From Polytrichum commune (lineage: Eukaryota; Streptophyta; Polytrichopsida; Polytrichales; Polytrichaceae), in assembly GCA_950295325.1 (NCBI GenBank), contig OX485804.1, positions 36,766,001-36,830,000 on the forward strand: a stretch of 64,000 nucleotides of DNA, read 5' to 3'. The notes below the pieces were generated by a model that saw only the letters and a program-made list of their open reading frames with translations, searched no databases and was not told the origin of the DNA. Shown here one piece after another: positions 33,605 through 45,461 of the stretch; within the stretch, counting starts at the first letter, position 1, and the number at the start of each line of letters is the position of its first letter. The position numbers and the translations under genes are program-made.

Positions 33605-36339
33605 ATGATAGACATGGGAGCATTTAGTGATGAGTTTGTAGTAGTTCGGAAGGGGCAGCATGACGGGAATTTAAGTGAGATAACTATCAACTGCCCTGAC
33701 AAAGTCGGGCTTGGCTGTGACCTTGCCCGGATTGTCTTTGAGTTTGGCCTAACTGTAGTCAAAGGAGGTAAGAATTCGTTTAAACTTTCGGTTCATGGGT
33801 TTTATTTTCCACGTGGAAGTATAGAGCATCTCCGCTAACGTGAACGAACTGATTGGTTTCTCTACAACGTATGTATTTGCCAGCGTTTTGTAAGGTTATT
33901 ACTTGGGATTATTTTCTTATATCTCGAGAATCAGGATGCAATATTATATGGCTTTATATTCCTGCATTTATGTGTTGGGGGATTTTGTACATTCTATTTG
34001 AGGTTTATACGTCCTTCTTCCACCAGTACCTATTATACAGGTTTTGACTGGTTGTAACTTGCTGCTATTATTGTAGATTTTAGAATATTGATATCTTGTA
34101 CTCCTTCACATGCAGATATGTCGTCAGACGGGCGATGGTGTTTCGTAACTCTTCGGGTAGTGCCGAGAGCAAGTCACTTAATGGTGCGCTGGTCTTTGTT
34201 GAAGGAGCGTTTGGAAGATATTTGCCCATCTGCTGTACCCTCATTGTTGCCACAACAAAATCGTACTGTCCAGTCAACAAGAATGCTACTGCTACAGGTC
34301 TGCTCAAAAGATCGAACAGGCCTACTTAATGGTATGTTTTCTCCTTATGTTGTTATTTCGGGTACTATTTGTGTTTCAAATTTCCCTCGTTTGTCTGGAA
34401 GCCTCACGTACTATGGGAAGAACGTCATGGCAATGTTAGCTTGTCTTATATGTGCAATTTTCTAAGATATTTGTATCTGCAATTGCAGATGTTGCACAAA
34501 AGCTTTGGGAGTTGGAGTTTACTATTCATAAAGTGAAAATATCAACTAGTCCAGATGGGAAAGCTGTGAATCTGTTTTTTGTCACAGACAACAGGTATTG
34601 AGTTTTTGCAAAAACTCTATACTGAAACTAAATTCTGTCATATCATTGAATAAATTTCTGGTAAATCTGGATTGGGAATAGGACCACTTAAATAGTGGCA
34701 ATTGTGGGTGATATACTTCATCCTCTCTGCGAAGTGACACAGAATTTCATGAGTGCATATATACCGCTGGTTTTGTATTGGCATCAAATCATCCTTAGCC
34801 TAACCCCCAAAAGATGATACCCAAATGGGAATCTTCTATATATATATGGGTTGCTTTGTTGATCATGAATCGTAATGTAGATGTAAGATATTTTAACAAA
34901 CTTCAATCAAATAATGGTGGTGGATTTGTTCAACATGTGCTTACTGGGATGCATCTGTTTACTGCAGTAACAAGCAACCATGGAAGAAAAGAGCGGAGGA
35001 GGTGAAAGAACATTTGAGTGAATTGCTGGGGGACACATGTACACATTGTGAGATCAACCCTGCAGGTCCTGAATGTGGAGGCTTGCAGTGTTATCCTCTG
35101 CCCGTTTCAGTCACTGAAGACCTTCTTCAGGAAGGTGATTCTCCAGTAGAGAAGGATAAGAGCAGAGGTGGACAGCATGCCAATGTCAGAATTGACAATT
35201 CTACCAGTCCTTTGCATAGCCTACTTCAAGTCACTTGCAAAAGCAGGAAGGGCTTACTATATGACTGTCTACGAACTATGAAGGATTTCAACTACCAGGT
35301 GCACATTGACTTCATACCAGTTGTTATTCTGGAATTGATAACACCTGGAGAGTTGTGACTCCACAGAACTACTGTGCAGTGGATACTTTTATAATATTTC
35401 TGAACAAAATCAAAAGAATCAATTTGGCCATGGCCTCAATGTTTATCAACAGTCGTGTAAGTCTGGAATGGACTGAGCAATGATGAATTTCCTAATTTTT
35501 TTTTGAAATTGTTAGTTGATATCTTTGTAGGGTTTTTACTCACCTAGAGCAGACCTCTATTTTGATGTCTATAACCTTCAAGGGTTCTGGCTTCTAATCT
35601 TAGCCCATGAAATATATCTGTGTAGGTGGCAGATGGACGTATAGCAACACTGGACAATGGAAATACTGAGATCAGTATCTTCATTGTTGGAAGAGATGGA
35701 AGAAAGATTACAGAAACATCAGAGCAGAGGGCTGTCTGTAAGCGCATGAAAACTGAAGTAGAACATCCTTTACGAATCAACGTGGTGACAAGAGGACCGG
35801 ATACAGAGTTGCTTGTGGCCACACCTATTGAGAGTTGTGGGAAGGGTCGTCCACGTGTATTGTACGATGTTACTCTTGCTCTGAAGATGCTGGACATATG
35901 CATATTCAAGGTTGGTCTTCAATGTGCTAATGCTCTTCTTTCCAATTTGATGATGGTCAGCACCATGCAGTTGTTTCATTTGGATCGGACGTGTTTGTTA
36001 GCTGTATTCTGCAAACACGAGCATAACATACTGGTAGTTTGTAAAAGTAGGGTAAAGTGCATATTAAAGTTGCATTTCCTTTTCTACATAAAACTGCTGA
36101 TCAAGAGTAACAATTGGTGTGTTCTGATCAAGATGAATGTGCTGCTGGTATATTAGCGGATTGATTATCAAGTCCTACTTGTGATGCATGCTCAGGCTGA
36201 TATTGGGAGGCACAATGTGAACAATCGGCGCTGGGAAATTTATCGATTTTTACTTGTGGATAAAGAGGAACTTTCGACAAGTAGCAGCAGGTTCCGCAAC
36301 CTCCTTGTGGAACGAGTTCGGCAGTCTCTGATGGGTTGA
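33605..36339 (+). CDS. ACT-domain repeat protein, ACR9/ACR10-like
   Basis: Six coding exons: 33605-33767, 34116-34331, 34489-34594, 34968-35298, 35626-35910 and 36196-36339. They join in one frame to 414 residues. All introns are GT-AG (donors GTAAGAA, GTATGTT, GTATTGA, GTGCACA, GTTGGTC). The length matches Arabidopsis ACR9/ACR10 (about 410-420 aa). Four ACT-type modules follow: about residues 22-100 (NCPDKVGLGCDLARIV), 112-195 (DRTGLL then KVKISTSPDGKAVNLFFVTD), 249-330 (CKSRKGLLYDCLRTMKDFNYQ then IFIVGRDGRKI) and 330-414 (GPDTELLVATP, GKGRPRVLYDV). ACT domains bind amino acids in enzymes such as GlnD. Plant ACRs lack a catalytic domain and are thought to be amino-acid sensors or regulators. 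I start at 33605; a second in-frame ATG at 33614 aligns better with the angiosperm start. No defect is seen. Confidence 0.92.
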
Positions 36340-36829
36340 ATGAACAGACCTTTAAATGCTTTCAAAGTCTTCCAAGTCCTATGGGATTGGCCGCCTGCGG
36401 TATGGAATACCTCGGGCATGGGGTCTTGTCACATTGGTAAGCTCCTCCACAGGACTGGTCAACTCCCACTCATTTTGTAAATTACAGATAGGGTCCAGGT
36501 TTCTCAAGGGATGTCCAACACATGTGGAATCTCTAATTTATTGCTTTTCATCAAGCAGGAACACTGCACACAGAGAAATCTATGGGAAATTCCATACAAG
36601 TTGAAAAAGGCTCTCCTAACCACTTTTCGAAAGTGCACCCTTCCCTCCAAAATTACATGAAAGCTGTGTACATATGAGACCATAGATTTGCTGCGTAGGG
36701 CAGTGTTCTTTGAAGTTGTATTTGTCTAGATTCGCTCAATTTGTTAACCCTACAAACCCCCTGGGATTTATTGGTCTTGAAAATGTTAGTGCAAAAACCC
36801 CAAATAGATGTCAGGGTGCTCAGGTCATG

Positions 36830-37095
36830 CTCCTGGACAGGAATGAAATAGAAGGAAATGCAGATTGATCATGGGAAGTATGTTCATCTTTCAAGCTTAG
36901 TCTATGCGAGCGACTGTTCTGTAAGAGGAAGGTTTTTAATCTCAATCTGAACATCATTTTGTAGGACAAGATACCGCTTAACTCTTTTTAACGTGAAAAA
37001 ACGTGACAAAGGACCTCACCAATCCAGATGTTTCCAGCTGCTTTTAGTGTCTTGGTTATCATGTGCGCATCCCAGATATGTCCAGCATCAGAGGT
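36830..37095 (+). repeat. Dispersed repeat F, copy 1
   Basis: Aligns with 45845-46080 and 47295-47530 (AACATGAAAAAGCATGTGACAAAGGACCTCA block and flanks, here ACGTGAAAAAACGTGACAAAGG). It lies in or just past the 3' end of the ACR gene. Confidence 0.7.
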
Positions 37096-37339
37096 AGTTC
37101 TCCAATGGAGGGCTTCTTGGTGGGATCTCAAGATTATCTTCGTATTTAAGAGTGCAGGAGAGCAGAGCGCTTGCAAATAAGAGGGATTTGACCGGAAACT
37201 CTAGAAATAAGATCCCAATTGTATTTTAGGTTGCTTTTGTATCTTTGCACTACATTGTTTATGGTATTTAGTGTCACATGCGAAATAGTGTCACTTACCT
37301 TATTTTGAAGTGTATGCTAAGTTACATCAATGATTAAAA

Positions 37340-37700
37340 AATAAGTGTTGTCTCATGACACTTGGCATTCGAGTGCACTAACTGATATCTTAGCATGAAA
37401 GTGTTCATTAGTGTTATGAGGTGGATGTCTATGTTCTACAATGGTCTACAAGTTGACGAAAGTGTACACAAATGACACTTGCCATTACTATGCTCAAAAA
37501 TATCTTCCCCTTGCATATTAAAATGCTAGACTTTCATCTAACGTATCTGAATGTGCTACTCTAAATGTCATAACGAAGATATATTTTTTTCACTCAAAGA
37601 AATTATTTATGTTGGTGTATGAAATCATATTGGCAAATAGTAGACATGACGCTTTTGAAACCTCTAGGCATTTAGTTTAGGCCCTTTGCAAACAATGTAT
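37340..37700 (+). repeat. Dispersed repeat E, copy 2
   Basis: Inverted partner of 23520-23930. Repeated short words around CACTTGCCATTACTATGC and GCATATTAAAATGC are shared. Confidence 0.65.
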
Positions 37701-38004
37701 GTAATACTAAACACCATAAAAGGTGTTGTTGATTTGGAATTTGGCAATGTCTATCTGTTCTGTGTGGACATGGTATCAACCGTTACAAATTAATCTTAAA
37801 TTGAGATTCTTTTAGTTTCCTGGTGAAAATGTAAAGGTGTTTTGTTACCACCATTTTCAGACCAAATTGGCACATGTCAATGTTGATATAACACAGATGA
37901 AGTGTGCATAATATATCAATAGCTTCTTCAATCTACATATATAAATAAAATTTCTCATGTAGGTGATTTATAGTCCATCGGCCATTAGCACACAGTAACC
38001 ATAC

Positions 38005-38360
38005 TTACAAAGTTAACAAAAATTTGGATGCAAGGTCAGTTACTGCTGAAAGCCTTTAGCAGTGCAAACTGGGCTTCAGTCCTGACTGAAACATTTTCGA
38101 TGTTGATTACTTATGCTTTAACTGTCGTACATTACCAACTTAATATCGGCTGCTTTGCAAATGTTTATAATTTTTTTTCAATTGATCCAAGTAATAACAC
38201 CTTAACAAAATTTAAAGCACCAATTGCCAGTTTCACAATTCAGATATATACATTCTTTCCTATGAGGACTTTGGAAGAGGACCTCTTTTGTCAAAGGAAT
38301 CAATGCCTTGAATCCCCCTACACATTCATGGTGCTATAAGATAGTTTCAAGCAGTGTCGA
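38005..38360 (+). repeat. Dispersed repeat H, copy 1
   Basis: Same-orientation partner of 49920-50310. Shared blocks: CAAAGCCTTTANCAGNNNAAACTG, GCCAGTTTCACAAT, CCNATGAGGACTT and CCTACACATTCAT. It may derive from a gene exon but no frame is conserved. Confidence 0.65.
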
Positions 38361-38391
38361 TTAAGGCCCTAGATGGGCCTTAAGTGGCTTG

Positions 38392-38765
38392 TTTTCTTAA
38401 CTGGAGCCCCATATTTGATTGGTATCTGGTTTGGTGAGGATCAAAGAGCAAACATCATAAAGACATAAGCTTAAAAGAGATTTGACTACGTCTTCAAATA
38501 TTAATAACTACTCTACCTTCAATAGTGAACACAATTGGGAGGATCTATGTATCTAGTTGAGCAATCAACAAACATGCACTTCCGATAATCATAACTAAAT
38601 CAGAGGAGTTTTGATTTTCAATCTCGTTTTTGTAGGTGTTTCACTATAGATTTGCTGGTGCAACATGAGTTTTGTTGTGTAAATCTATTCGATAGAAGTT
38701 GGAGAACATGAAAAACGAACCAATATAACACCCACATACTTTAACTTGTGTAATTGCTAGTGACA
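38392..38765 (+). repeat. Dispersed repeat I, copy 1
   Basis: Aligns with 40205-40570 over ~360 bp (TATTTGATTGGT, GTTTGGTGAGGAT, CAACAAACATGCACTTC, GATAGAAGTTGGAGAACATG). A third copy is inverted at 42803-43165. Confidence 0.8.
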
Positions 38766-40204
38766 CACAACTCACAACCCATCAGGCATCTTTGGAAATA
38801 GGGTATTGAGAAATAATGATGCACAAACCCCCAAATCACAACCAGGGTGCTTAGGTAGGAGTTGGCTAATTGTCCCCCTAATCAATGGTGATTTTTCACA
38901 CGCTAATGTTTATGTTTAGGGACGCGCTCATATTTTCTTTTACTTTTTCTTTTTAATGTATGTGGATGTGTTACAATTTTATTTTATTTTGAGTTTTGGC
39001 ACATGTTTTTGTTACGAATTTCTATTCTAATGAAATAGGAAAACTACAAATATAAAAAATTCACTATTTCATCTTTGTGATATACTAAACCAACAACAAG
39101 ACTTCAATTGGTTGACATTTACTTATCCATGTAGCAAAAATAAGCACATTATAACCATGAATTGATGGTAAAAAATAACATGTGTATAAGCTTTTGATGA
39201 TAATAATATGTTGGTCAAAAAATCAAAGATAGAATAATGGTTTTAAATTTAGAAAATCACATGTATGTGATATTGCCATATCATTTAGTAGGTTGATTCA
39301 TTGGTCCCTCACATTTCTTCATAACAATATGACATTATCCCAATCAATTTCATGAGTAGGAATAACCGCTAGTGAAATCTGTATCAATACATCAAGTGTT
39401 TCCAATACCAAACTAGCTCGTAGATGAGATTTGATCAACTTTTGCTTTGGAGAAACCTCCTACACATTGTTGTACTAGAGGGGATCACTAGCACTCACTC
39501 CCAAAGTTTGTGTAAAATTTGGCCAATTGGTGAACCAATCATGAGTTGTGTGGTTTCATCACTTGTCCCCTTGATAACCACCTCACAACATGAATTTATA
39601 GCACAATCAAAGGATCTTGTGGAAACTCCTTCATTAAGTTGTTCATCTTCATCTACAATTTGATGACCAACCCATCCACGCATAGGCCTTGTGAGCAAAA
39701 TTTATCTAAGTTCACCAATTGCTCTTGTGTATCTCTAGCAAGATCTCCAATTGCCAAAACCTCCTTGCCTGTGAAGAGGGGAAGTGGGCCAAGTCAAGAA
39801 GGTTGGCTAGGGCGTTATTTAAGGTAAAATATTTTCAATTCAGCCAAGGTAAGTGGGTCTTAAAAGGACAATTTTCTCTCCACTCCCATTTCTTTGTAGG
39901 GTTTAATACACGCATTTAGTGCAAGATAACTAGCAATTCCAAACTGTGCTCGTAGCCATTGTCCTCAAGTATTTTTGGGGTTTGTATGAATATCCTATTC
40001 ATTGTCAAAGTGAAGATTCTCTCAGTTATTAAATGACCATAAAGGTTCCCTTCATTAATGTTGAGTATTGCGCCTAGGAAAGTCAACAAATTTCAAAGAT
40101 GTTGGGAATTTCTTTTGAGCACGTGGTTTTTTTGGTGTCCATTCTTAGATTCATACCCTACCATACACCACTAAAGTATAAGGAATGCATGTGTTATTTT
40201 GTTA
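38766..40204. other. Gap without recognisable genes
   Basis: AT-rich; nothing supported. Confidence 0.4.
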
Positions 40205-40570
40205 CTTTTCTTAATTAGACTTATATTTGATTGGTGTGTGGTTTGGTGAGGATGAAAGAACAACACCGAAAGACAAATGTGTAAAAGAAATTGGACGAAG
40301 ACTTCAAGTTTGATTAACTACTTCACACTCAATTATAAACAACAATTGGGAGGACTTAAGTAGTGACTTAAGCATCAACAAACATGCACTTCTGACAACC
40401 ATAACTAAATCAAGGAAGGTTTGATTTTCAATACGATACTTGTTGATGAATCATAGTTGCTTTGCCAATGCAACAAAAGGTTTGTTGTGTAAACCTACTT
40501 GATAGAAGTTGGAGAACATGAAAAACTAAAATAAATATGTAAATAAAATACCCACATACATTATGCCCCC
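40205..40570 (+). repeat. Dispersed repeat I, copy 2
   Basis: Direct partner of 38392-38765, ending at CCCACATACATTATG. Confidence 0.8.
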
Positions 40571-40629
40571 TTCCCACTTGACTTTAGCTTAGCCAAAAAG
40601 TTCATTCTAAAAACATGGCTTTCACGCTA

Positions 40630-40700
40630 TCCAGTCTCGAGCCTAGTTGGTAAAGGACATGGCATGGTTTTAAAAGTGGAGGGTTTAAGCCTCAAGTACC
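40630..40700 (+). mobile_element. Possible tRNA-derived SINE head
   Basis: An A-box-like CCTAGTTGGTAAAGG (40642-40656) and a B-box-like GGGTTTAAGCCTC (40680-40692) are spaced as in a Pol III promoter. No tRNA fold was found. Confidence 0.3.
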
Positions 40701-42082
40701 AACCCTTTCATCGGTACCTAGAGATGAGGCAAGAATGTAGGACCTTTAAAAGTGTTGCCTCCAGCCCTTGTGATTGGTTGCTTTTAGTCTTAGTTATGAG
40801 GGCACGAGGAGCTCCATCAACAAAAACCAATGGTACGAAAGAAGAGTGGTAAGGCATTTGGCCATGGAACAAAAACTATCCAACATATCATTGCTTGGTA
40901 GATAAAACAATGAACATGTGTGAAAGCTACTTAAGTAAACCCTACTTGAAATCTCCGGAGCAAGTTCTTGTAGGTGCACCGGCAAAGCTAGGTGCCTCCA
41001 CTACAACTGTGAGAGCTTTACCCACTTTTTAAGAAATACTTTGGTTATTTGGTAAAGCCATGTGGGGATGGGCATGGAGGTGAATGTTTAAGGTCAGATG
41101 CTTAGGCACATCTACTAAGCATCATAGTAAAAGAACTTCATATACTTCGTGGGTTAAAGTATTGAAAGAAAGCTTGATGTTTGATACTGGACGAATCATG
41201 ACATCAAACAAATTCATATGATTATCAAGAAACCATGGACTGCCAGTGGGAAAAAGAAAAATCAATTCGGGACACAAAGCTTTTTTAAATTTATGTCTAG
41301 GACATAAGCTGTTTTCAAATTTTAGATTTTAGGAATTTTTTTGTTTTTTTGTTTTCCCCCTTCTTAATGATTTTTTTTGGGTTTTGTTTTGGGTGGTGTC
41401 AATTGAACATTTGGGCTTAGGGAAGCAAAAGAAACTATGTAAAATCAGCCTAGCCCCCAACAAGCTCTTCCATACTTGTTTGGGGGTGTCATGTCAGTGG
41501 GCTAGGCCCAAACTCCAGCATGTGTAGCTTGGCATGTTGATAGCTCGAGGATGGGTTAGAAAGTGCATTGAGAGAAGAAACAAACTATAATAGGTTCTAG
41601 ATATCATTAAAAGGATTCCACGATCAAGTGACTGGCAATTCGACTAGTTTAGAATGTAGAAATGGTGCATATCACTAGTCCATTTTTGTATTATTTTGTA
41701 GTATAGTGCAATGGGACGGAACCAATGATGGCGCCCACAATGCAACATTGAGATGGGAAAGTTTGTATGCAATCAAAATAGTTACAATCATTATGTCTAT
41801 CCAACCAAAAAGAACCCATGAACAAGTAGGCTTCATCTAGGCCCATCACTGCACTGTGAGGGACCTAGCTGTGGCATGCATCAAGGGCACCAACTAAGGG
41901 TTTTGAACTCAAGACCTCGACACTCTCATATTCTTAATCTTAAAAGACCCCACATGGGTTTAAAAACGAAGCACAAAGCACTTGGCCAGTCAAACCAGGG
42001 AATCCACTTCTTGATCATAAAAAAACCGCTAAAGAGATTTCACCAACCACTAAAGAAAACACACACTAGGGAAAAACTAGCG
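40701..42082. other. Gap without recognisable genes
   Basis: Contains T-rich runs near 41330-41395. No coding frame is supported. Confidence 0.4.
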
Positions 42083-42300
42083 ACACTAAATGTGATATTT
42101 AATGTCAATAACTATTTGGAATTACACAGTGCTATATCCATTTACTTTTGATGTAATCTCTTACGAAGTAAAGATAATATTCTATAATGTCCAAACAATC
42201 AGATTTGACATTCGTTGGTAAAAAAAAATGAGACATGAAGTAAAATAGGTATAGCATTGTGTAGTTCCAAATAGTAAGTGACACTAAATATCATCTTTAG
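42083..42300 (+). mobile_element. MITE, family M copy 1
   Basis: Inverted ends of ~50 bp: left has TATTTGGAATTACACAGTGC, right the complement of TATTTGGAACTACACAATGC. The outer ends read ACACTAAAT...GATATTTA. ~218 bp, non-coding. Confidence 0.75.
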
Positions 42301-42796
42301 TTCCGGAACAATAACTAAATGGAACCGTGAATTATGGAACACGGCCCATGAAGTCATGAGGAAGTTCCCTGCAGTAATGAAATCATCGCATGAGCCAACG
42401 AGTTCCTTCTCGTCGTCAGACAGGAGCTTGTATTGTTCACGATCCATCTTGTCCATGAAAACATTTGTAATTACGAAATCCACCGGACGAAGAAGAGAGG
42501 GAGGAGATATGTGCAACCAAGGATTGAGCAAGTAGTAATGGGGTAACAGTCCGAAGTTTGTAACCACTCCATCGTCGACCCTTAAGTTGCACATAGTCAC
42601 TCACGCATCCATGCCACAGCTCCATTAGTTCTCTCGGAGCAGCTGGTTTTTGATCCTCCAGGAACAAAAGAAAAATTACGCAGCCGAGGTGGGGACTTTT
42701 TCTTCCATTATCCTCAAAACCAGTTAGGATCTGACATCCAGGTGGCCAAGGAATGCCATACTTTGGTAGTGACCTCTCAGCAGAAGATGACACCAA
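42301..42796 (-). pseudogene. Gene fragment of unknown function, one frameshift
   Basis: Two overlapping minus-strand frames (42796 to ~42535, then ~42540 to 42301) fit end to end if one base is gained or lost near the ATTACTACTTGCTC stretch (about 42527-42540). Together they give ~160 residues of ordinary globular composition, with KYGIPWPPG near the start and FVITNVFMDKMD and LLSDDEKELVG later. I do not recognise it. The coding part stops exactly where MITE M begins and starts just after repeat I copy 3, so mobile elements bound it on both sides. Confidence 0.4.
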
Positions 42797-42802
42797 GCTC
42801 AT

Positions 42803-43165
42803 AAGGTATGTGGGTTTTAATTGGTTCGTTTTTCATGTTCTCCAACTTCTACTGATTAGATTTACGCAACAAAACTCGTGTTGCATTCGCAAGTCTTCGA
42901 TGAAGCATTTGCAAAAACCGGATCCAAAATCGGACCTCCCATGCTTTAGTTATGGTTGTCGGAAGTGCGTGTTTGTTGATTTCTTAAGTAGATACATAGG
43001 TCCTCCCGATTACGTTCACTGTTGAGCGTAGAGAAGCTAACAATATTTGAAGACGTAGCCCAATCTCTTTGAAACATGTGTCTTTATGTGTGTGCTCTTT
43101 GATCCTCACCGAGGCACATGCCGATCAATATACGGGTCCGGTTAAGAAAAGTAACCGTATAGCAC
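42803..43165 (-). repeat. Dispersed repeat I, copy 3 (inverted)
   Basis: The reverse complement of copies 1 and 2: CATGTTCTCCAACTTCTAC, GGAAGTGCGTGTTTGTTG, GATCCTCACCGAGG. Confidence 0.75.
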
Positions 43166-43178
43166 CCGCATACCTTAC

Positions 43179-43457
43179 TCATTTGCGAGAGCGCCTACAA
43201 ACATTTGTCGTTTTGAATCTACTTTCACCAACACTGGGCGCGCGTGCGCGGAAGGGGGGCCGGGGACGGCCAGGAATAGTGTAGAGCTTATCAGCAGATG
43301 GCGGAAGCCATGGGGAGGGAGAAGGTGAGGAATTAGGGAGATTGTTGGAAGACGTAGGGTAATTTTCAGGTGGTTGAAGACGATCGGCCGCTTGAGACGT
43401 ATCCAAATTCCCTCGTCCTGCCAAGTTGCGGATGATTCTTCTGTTGAGGCGTTGCAT
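43179..43457 (-). CDS. Possible first exon of an unknown gene
   Basis: A GC-rich minus-strand frame of up to 92 residues, starting MQRLNRRIIRNLAGRG, then Ser/Pro-rich. The composition contrasts with the AT-rich surroundings. It may be the 5' exon of the fragment at 42301-42796, with repeat I lying in the intron, but no splice pair is certain. Confidence 0.25.
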   Translation of the reverse strand: MQRLNRRIIRNLAGRGNLDTSQAADRLQPPENYPTSSNNLPNSSPSPSPWLPPSADKLYTIPGRPRPPFRARAPSVGESRFKTTNVCRRSRK

Positions 43458-43749
43458 TCCTGCTCACCCTTTTTCAGAGAGATAGGAAACCTACTCGTCT
43501 AGGCACAATGTAAATAGAAGATAAGCTTAGGAACAAACAGCTGAAGTTACCTATCCAAGCTAATAGACAACATGGGCTTAATCGCGTATACTAAATAGAA
43601 AGTAGCTACAGCCACTTAAGCCAAAGCTTCAAGACACGGACCAAGTGGCCCTTAAATCCTGTGGCAACCCAACTACAAATTTACGGGGAAAACTTGTTTT
43701 TTTCCCATTCTGCATTCCCCCTGAATCCCCCTTGTAGTGTCACTCAACA

Positions 43750-44751
43750 TGGTATTAGAGCGACACACGACGGTCACAACTTGAGAACAAATTTTGCAGC
43801 TACATGAATACATAGAGGCAGGTCAGTCCAGAGCAGCACGCCTCATCACCATGGTGTAGCAACATACCAAACGAGAGAAGAAACTTGAAGGCAAGCAATA
43901 CGTAGCCACCTCAAAATACGACAGCTTCCACATACTACAACATGCAGTTTCAAGATACAGACAAACAACTGCAATACTCAAACGAATTGACTGAAATTAT
44001 GAGTGGAGTTAGCTGAGCTATAACAAAGCCAAGGGAGATTGAACTGAAAAATCCAGTGGCTCAAGCATAATGCAAGCCGATGAGAAGAAATCCGTACCGA
44101 GAAAAATGCAAGCCGAGATGCATCAAAACAACGCCGTGCGAAGTTGATCGCAAGTGTTAAGACACCTTTGGGCTGCAACAAAACTGAGCAGGGAGGCAAA
44201 CTACAAAATGGAAGGTCATAGCCAGAGGCAGCCTGAACAATAACGTAGAAAGATGAGTGAGTCCGGAGGATTGTCGATGGCAGAATCAAATAAATCGGAG
44301 GGAAATGTGGCCGGTCTACCTTCAACAAGGATGGAAGGAGTCTGTGAGCAAGCTCGTGCTACCGAACGCGTGAGGCGATGGAGAAGTCCCTGAAGTCCAC
44401 GACCAAAATGACAAAGCCGAGAGTGACAAAATGAAGTACCAGGCGATGGCGATGGAGATCTTCATAACAAATACTCAGCGACACCGCTTTCCCAGCATCT
44501 CACTGTTATATTTTAAGAGTCCAGGGAATAAGAGCTGAATGTTAAGTAATATTATGCTTGTCATATCAATAAAAGACAACATAATCCACCATATCAACAA
44601 CACAACACACCTAACAGTAGCATGGAAGATTTTGTGGGACCTTTACGAAAACCCAAGTCCAACCCAAATCATGTGCTTTGTCAAGTTGTTATGTTACGTC
44701 AGTAAATTCACTATATTCGTTAATTGGAGACTTTGGAAAGTCTCAAAATAA
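43750..44751 (+). mobile_element. Ty1/copia-type retrotransposon remnant (LTR end, primer site, gag scrap)
   Basis: TGGTATTAGAGC at 43750-43761 matches the initiator-Met tRNA primer-binding site with one mismatch, directly after a CA that would end the 5' LTR. At 44539-44751 a 70-codon frame resembles the start of copia-type gag (UBN2-type), with SNIMLVIS, then AWKILWDLYENPS and a leucine-rich segment. The ~780 bp between has stops throughout. RT, integrase and a 3' LTR are not found, so it is a truncated relic. Confidence 0.55.
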
Positions 44752-45461
44752 ACTTTACTCATAGTTTGGGATGCAGTATTGTGAACATGGGGAACATTGG
44801 TAATGAACTTTCCACATATTCATGCATGAGGAGTATATATATTTCTAAATATAATAAGTATCTATATCATAATCAAAACATGCACTAAACATGATATTGG
44901 ACTTCAAGTCCTTGATTAGTCTCCAAATCATGAAAAAGTCTCCAATTAACGAATATAGTGATTAATAGCATAGTGTTAATTTCATGACTACTTTGTGCGT
45001 GTATTGATGTGGTCGACTTCATTGGAGGCCCCTTGATTGGGGAACGTATAATGAGGTTGCCCAATTGTGCCACAAATCATATGGACCGGAGAGTGGATTC
45101 GACCACTTTCTCCCATTTTTGTGTATAAAATTTGAGCCCAATGGCATGGTCTAGTGGGATGACCATGCACTGCAATGTGTCCACATATGCACATGGCTAT
45201 GCCATGTGTTCACATTAATTTCATTCCTTCAAGATGAAATAAAAGTCGTATCACATGCAAACTATGTATTGCACAAACAATCATGCCCGACATTTTGGGA
45301 GCTCGGCTCTAAAATCACAATGGAAGATTTGGACTCCCTTGACATTGTGCATGCAAACAAAAATGGTCCATATTACATAACACTCGTACACTGCTCTATG
45401 AAAGAGTTCGTTGGGGGGCAAATAACCAGCTCCGCTTAGGGAGCTACACTAAATATGGATA
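44752..45461. other. Gap; ends in a short palindrome
   Basis: Nothing coding. ACACTAAATAT-GG-ATATTTAGTGT at 45447-45470 is a perfect palindrome that recalls the outer ends of MITE family M. Confidence 0.5.

Noticed and set aside
41876-41940. tRNA-like B-box on the minus strand (GGTCTTGAGTTCAAAACC)
   Set aside because: The only A-box-like word lies on the wrong side, so no Pol III promoter arrangement exists.
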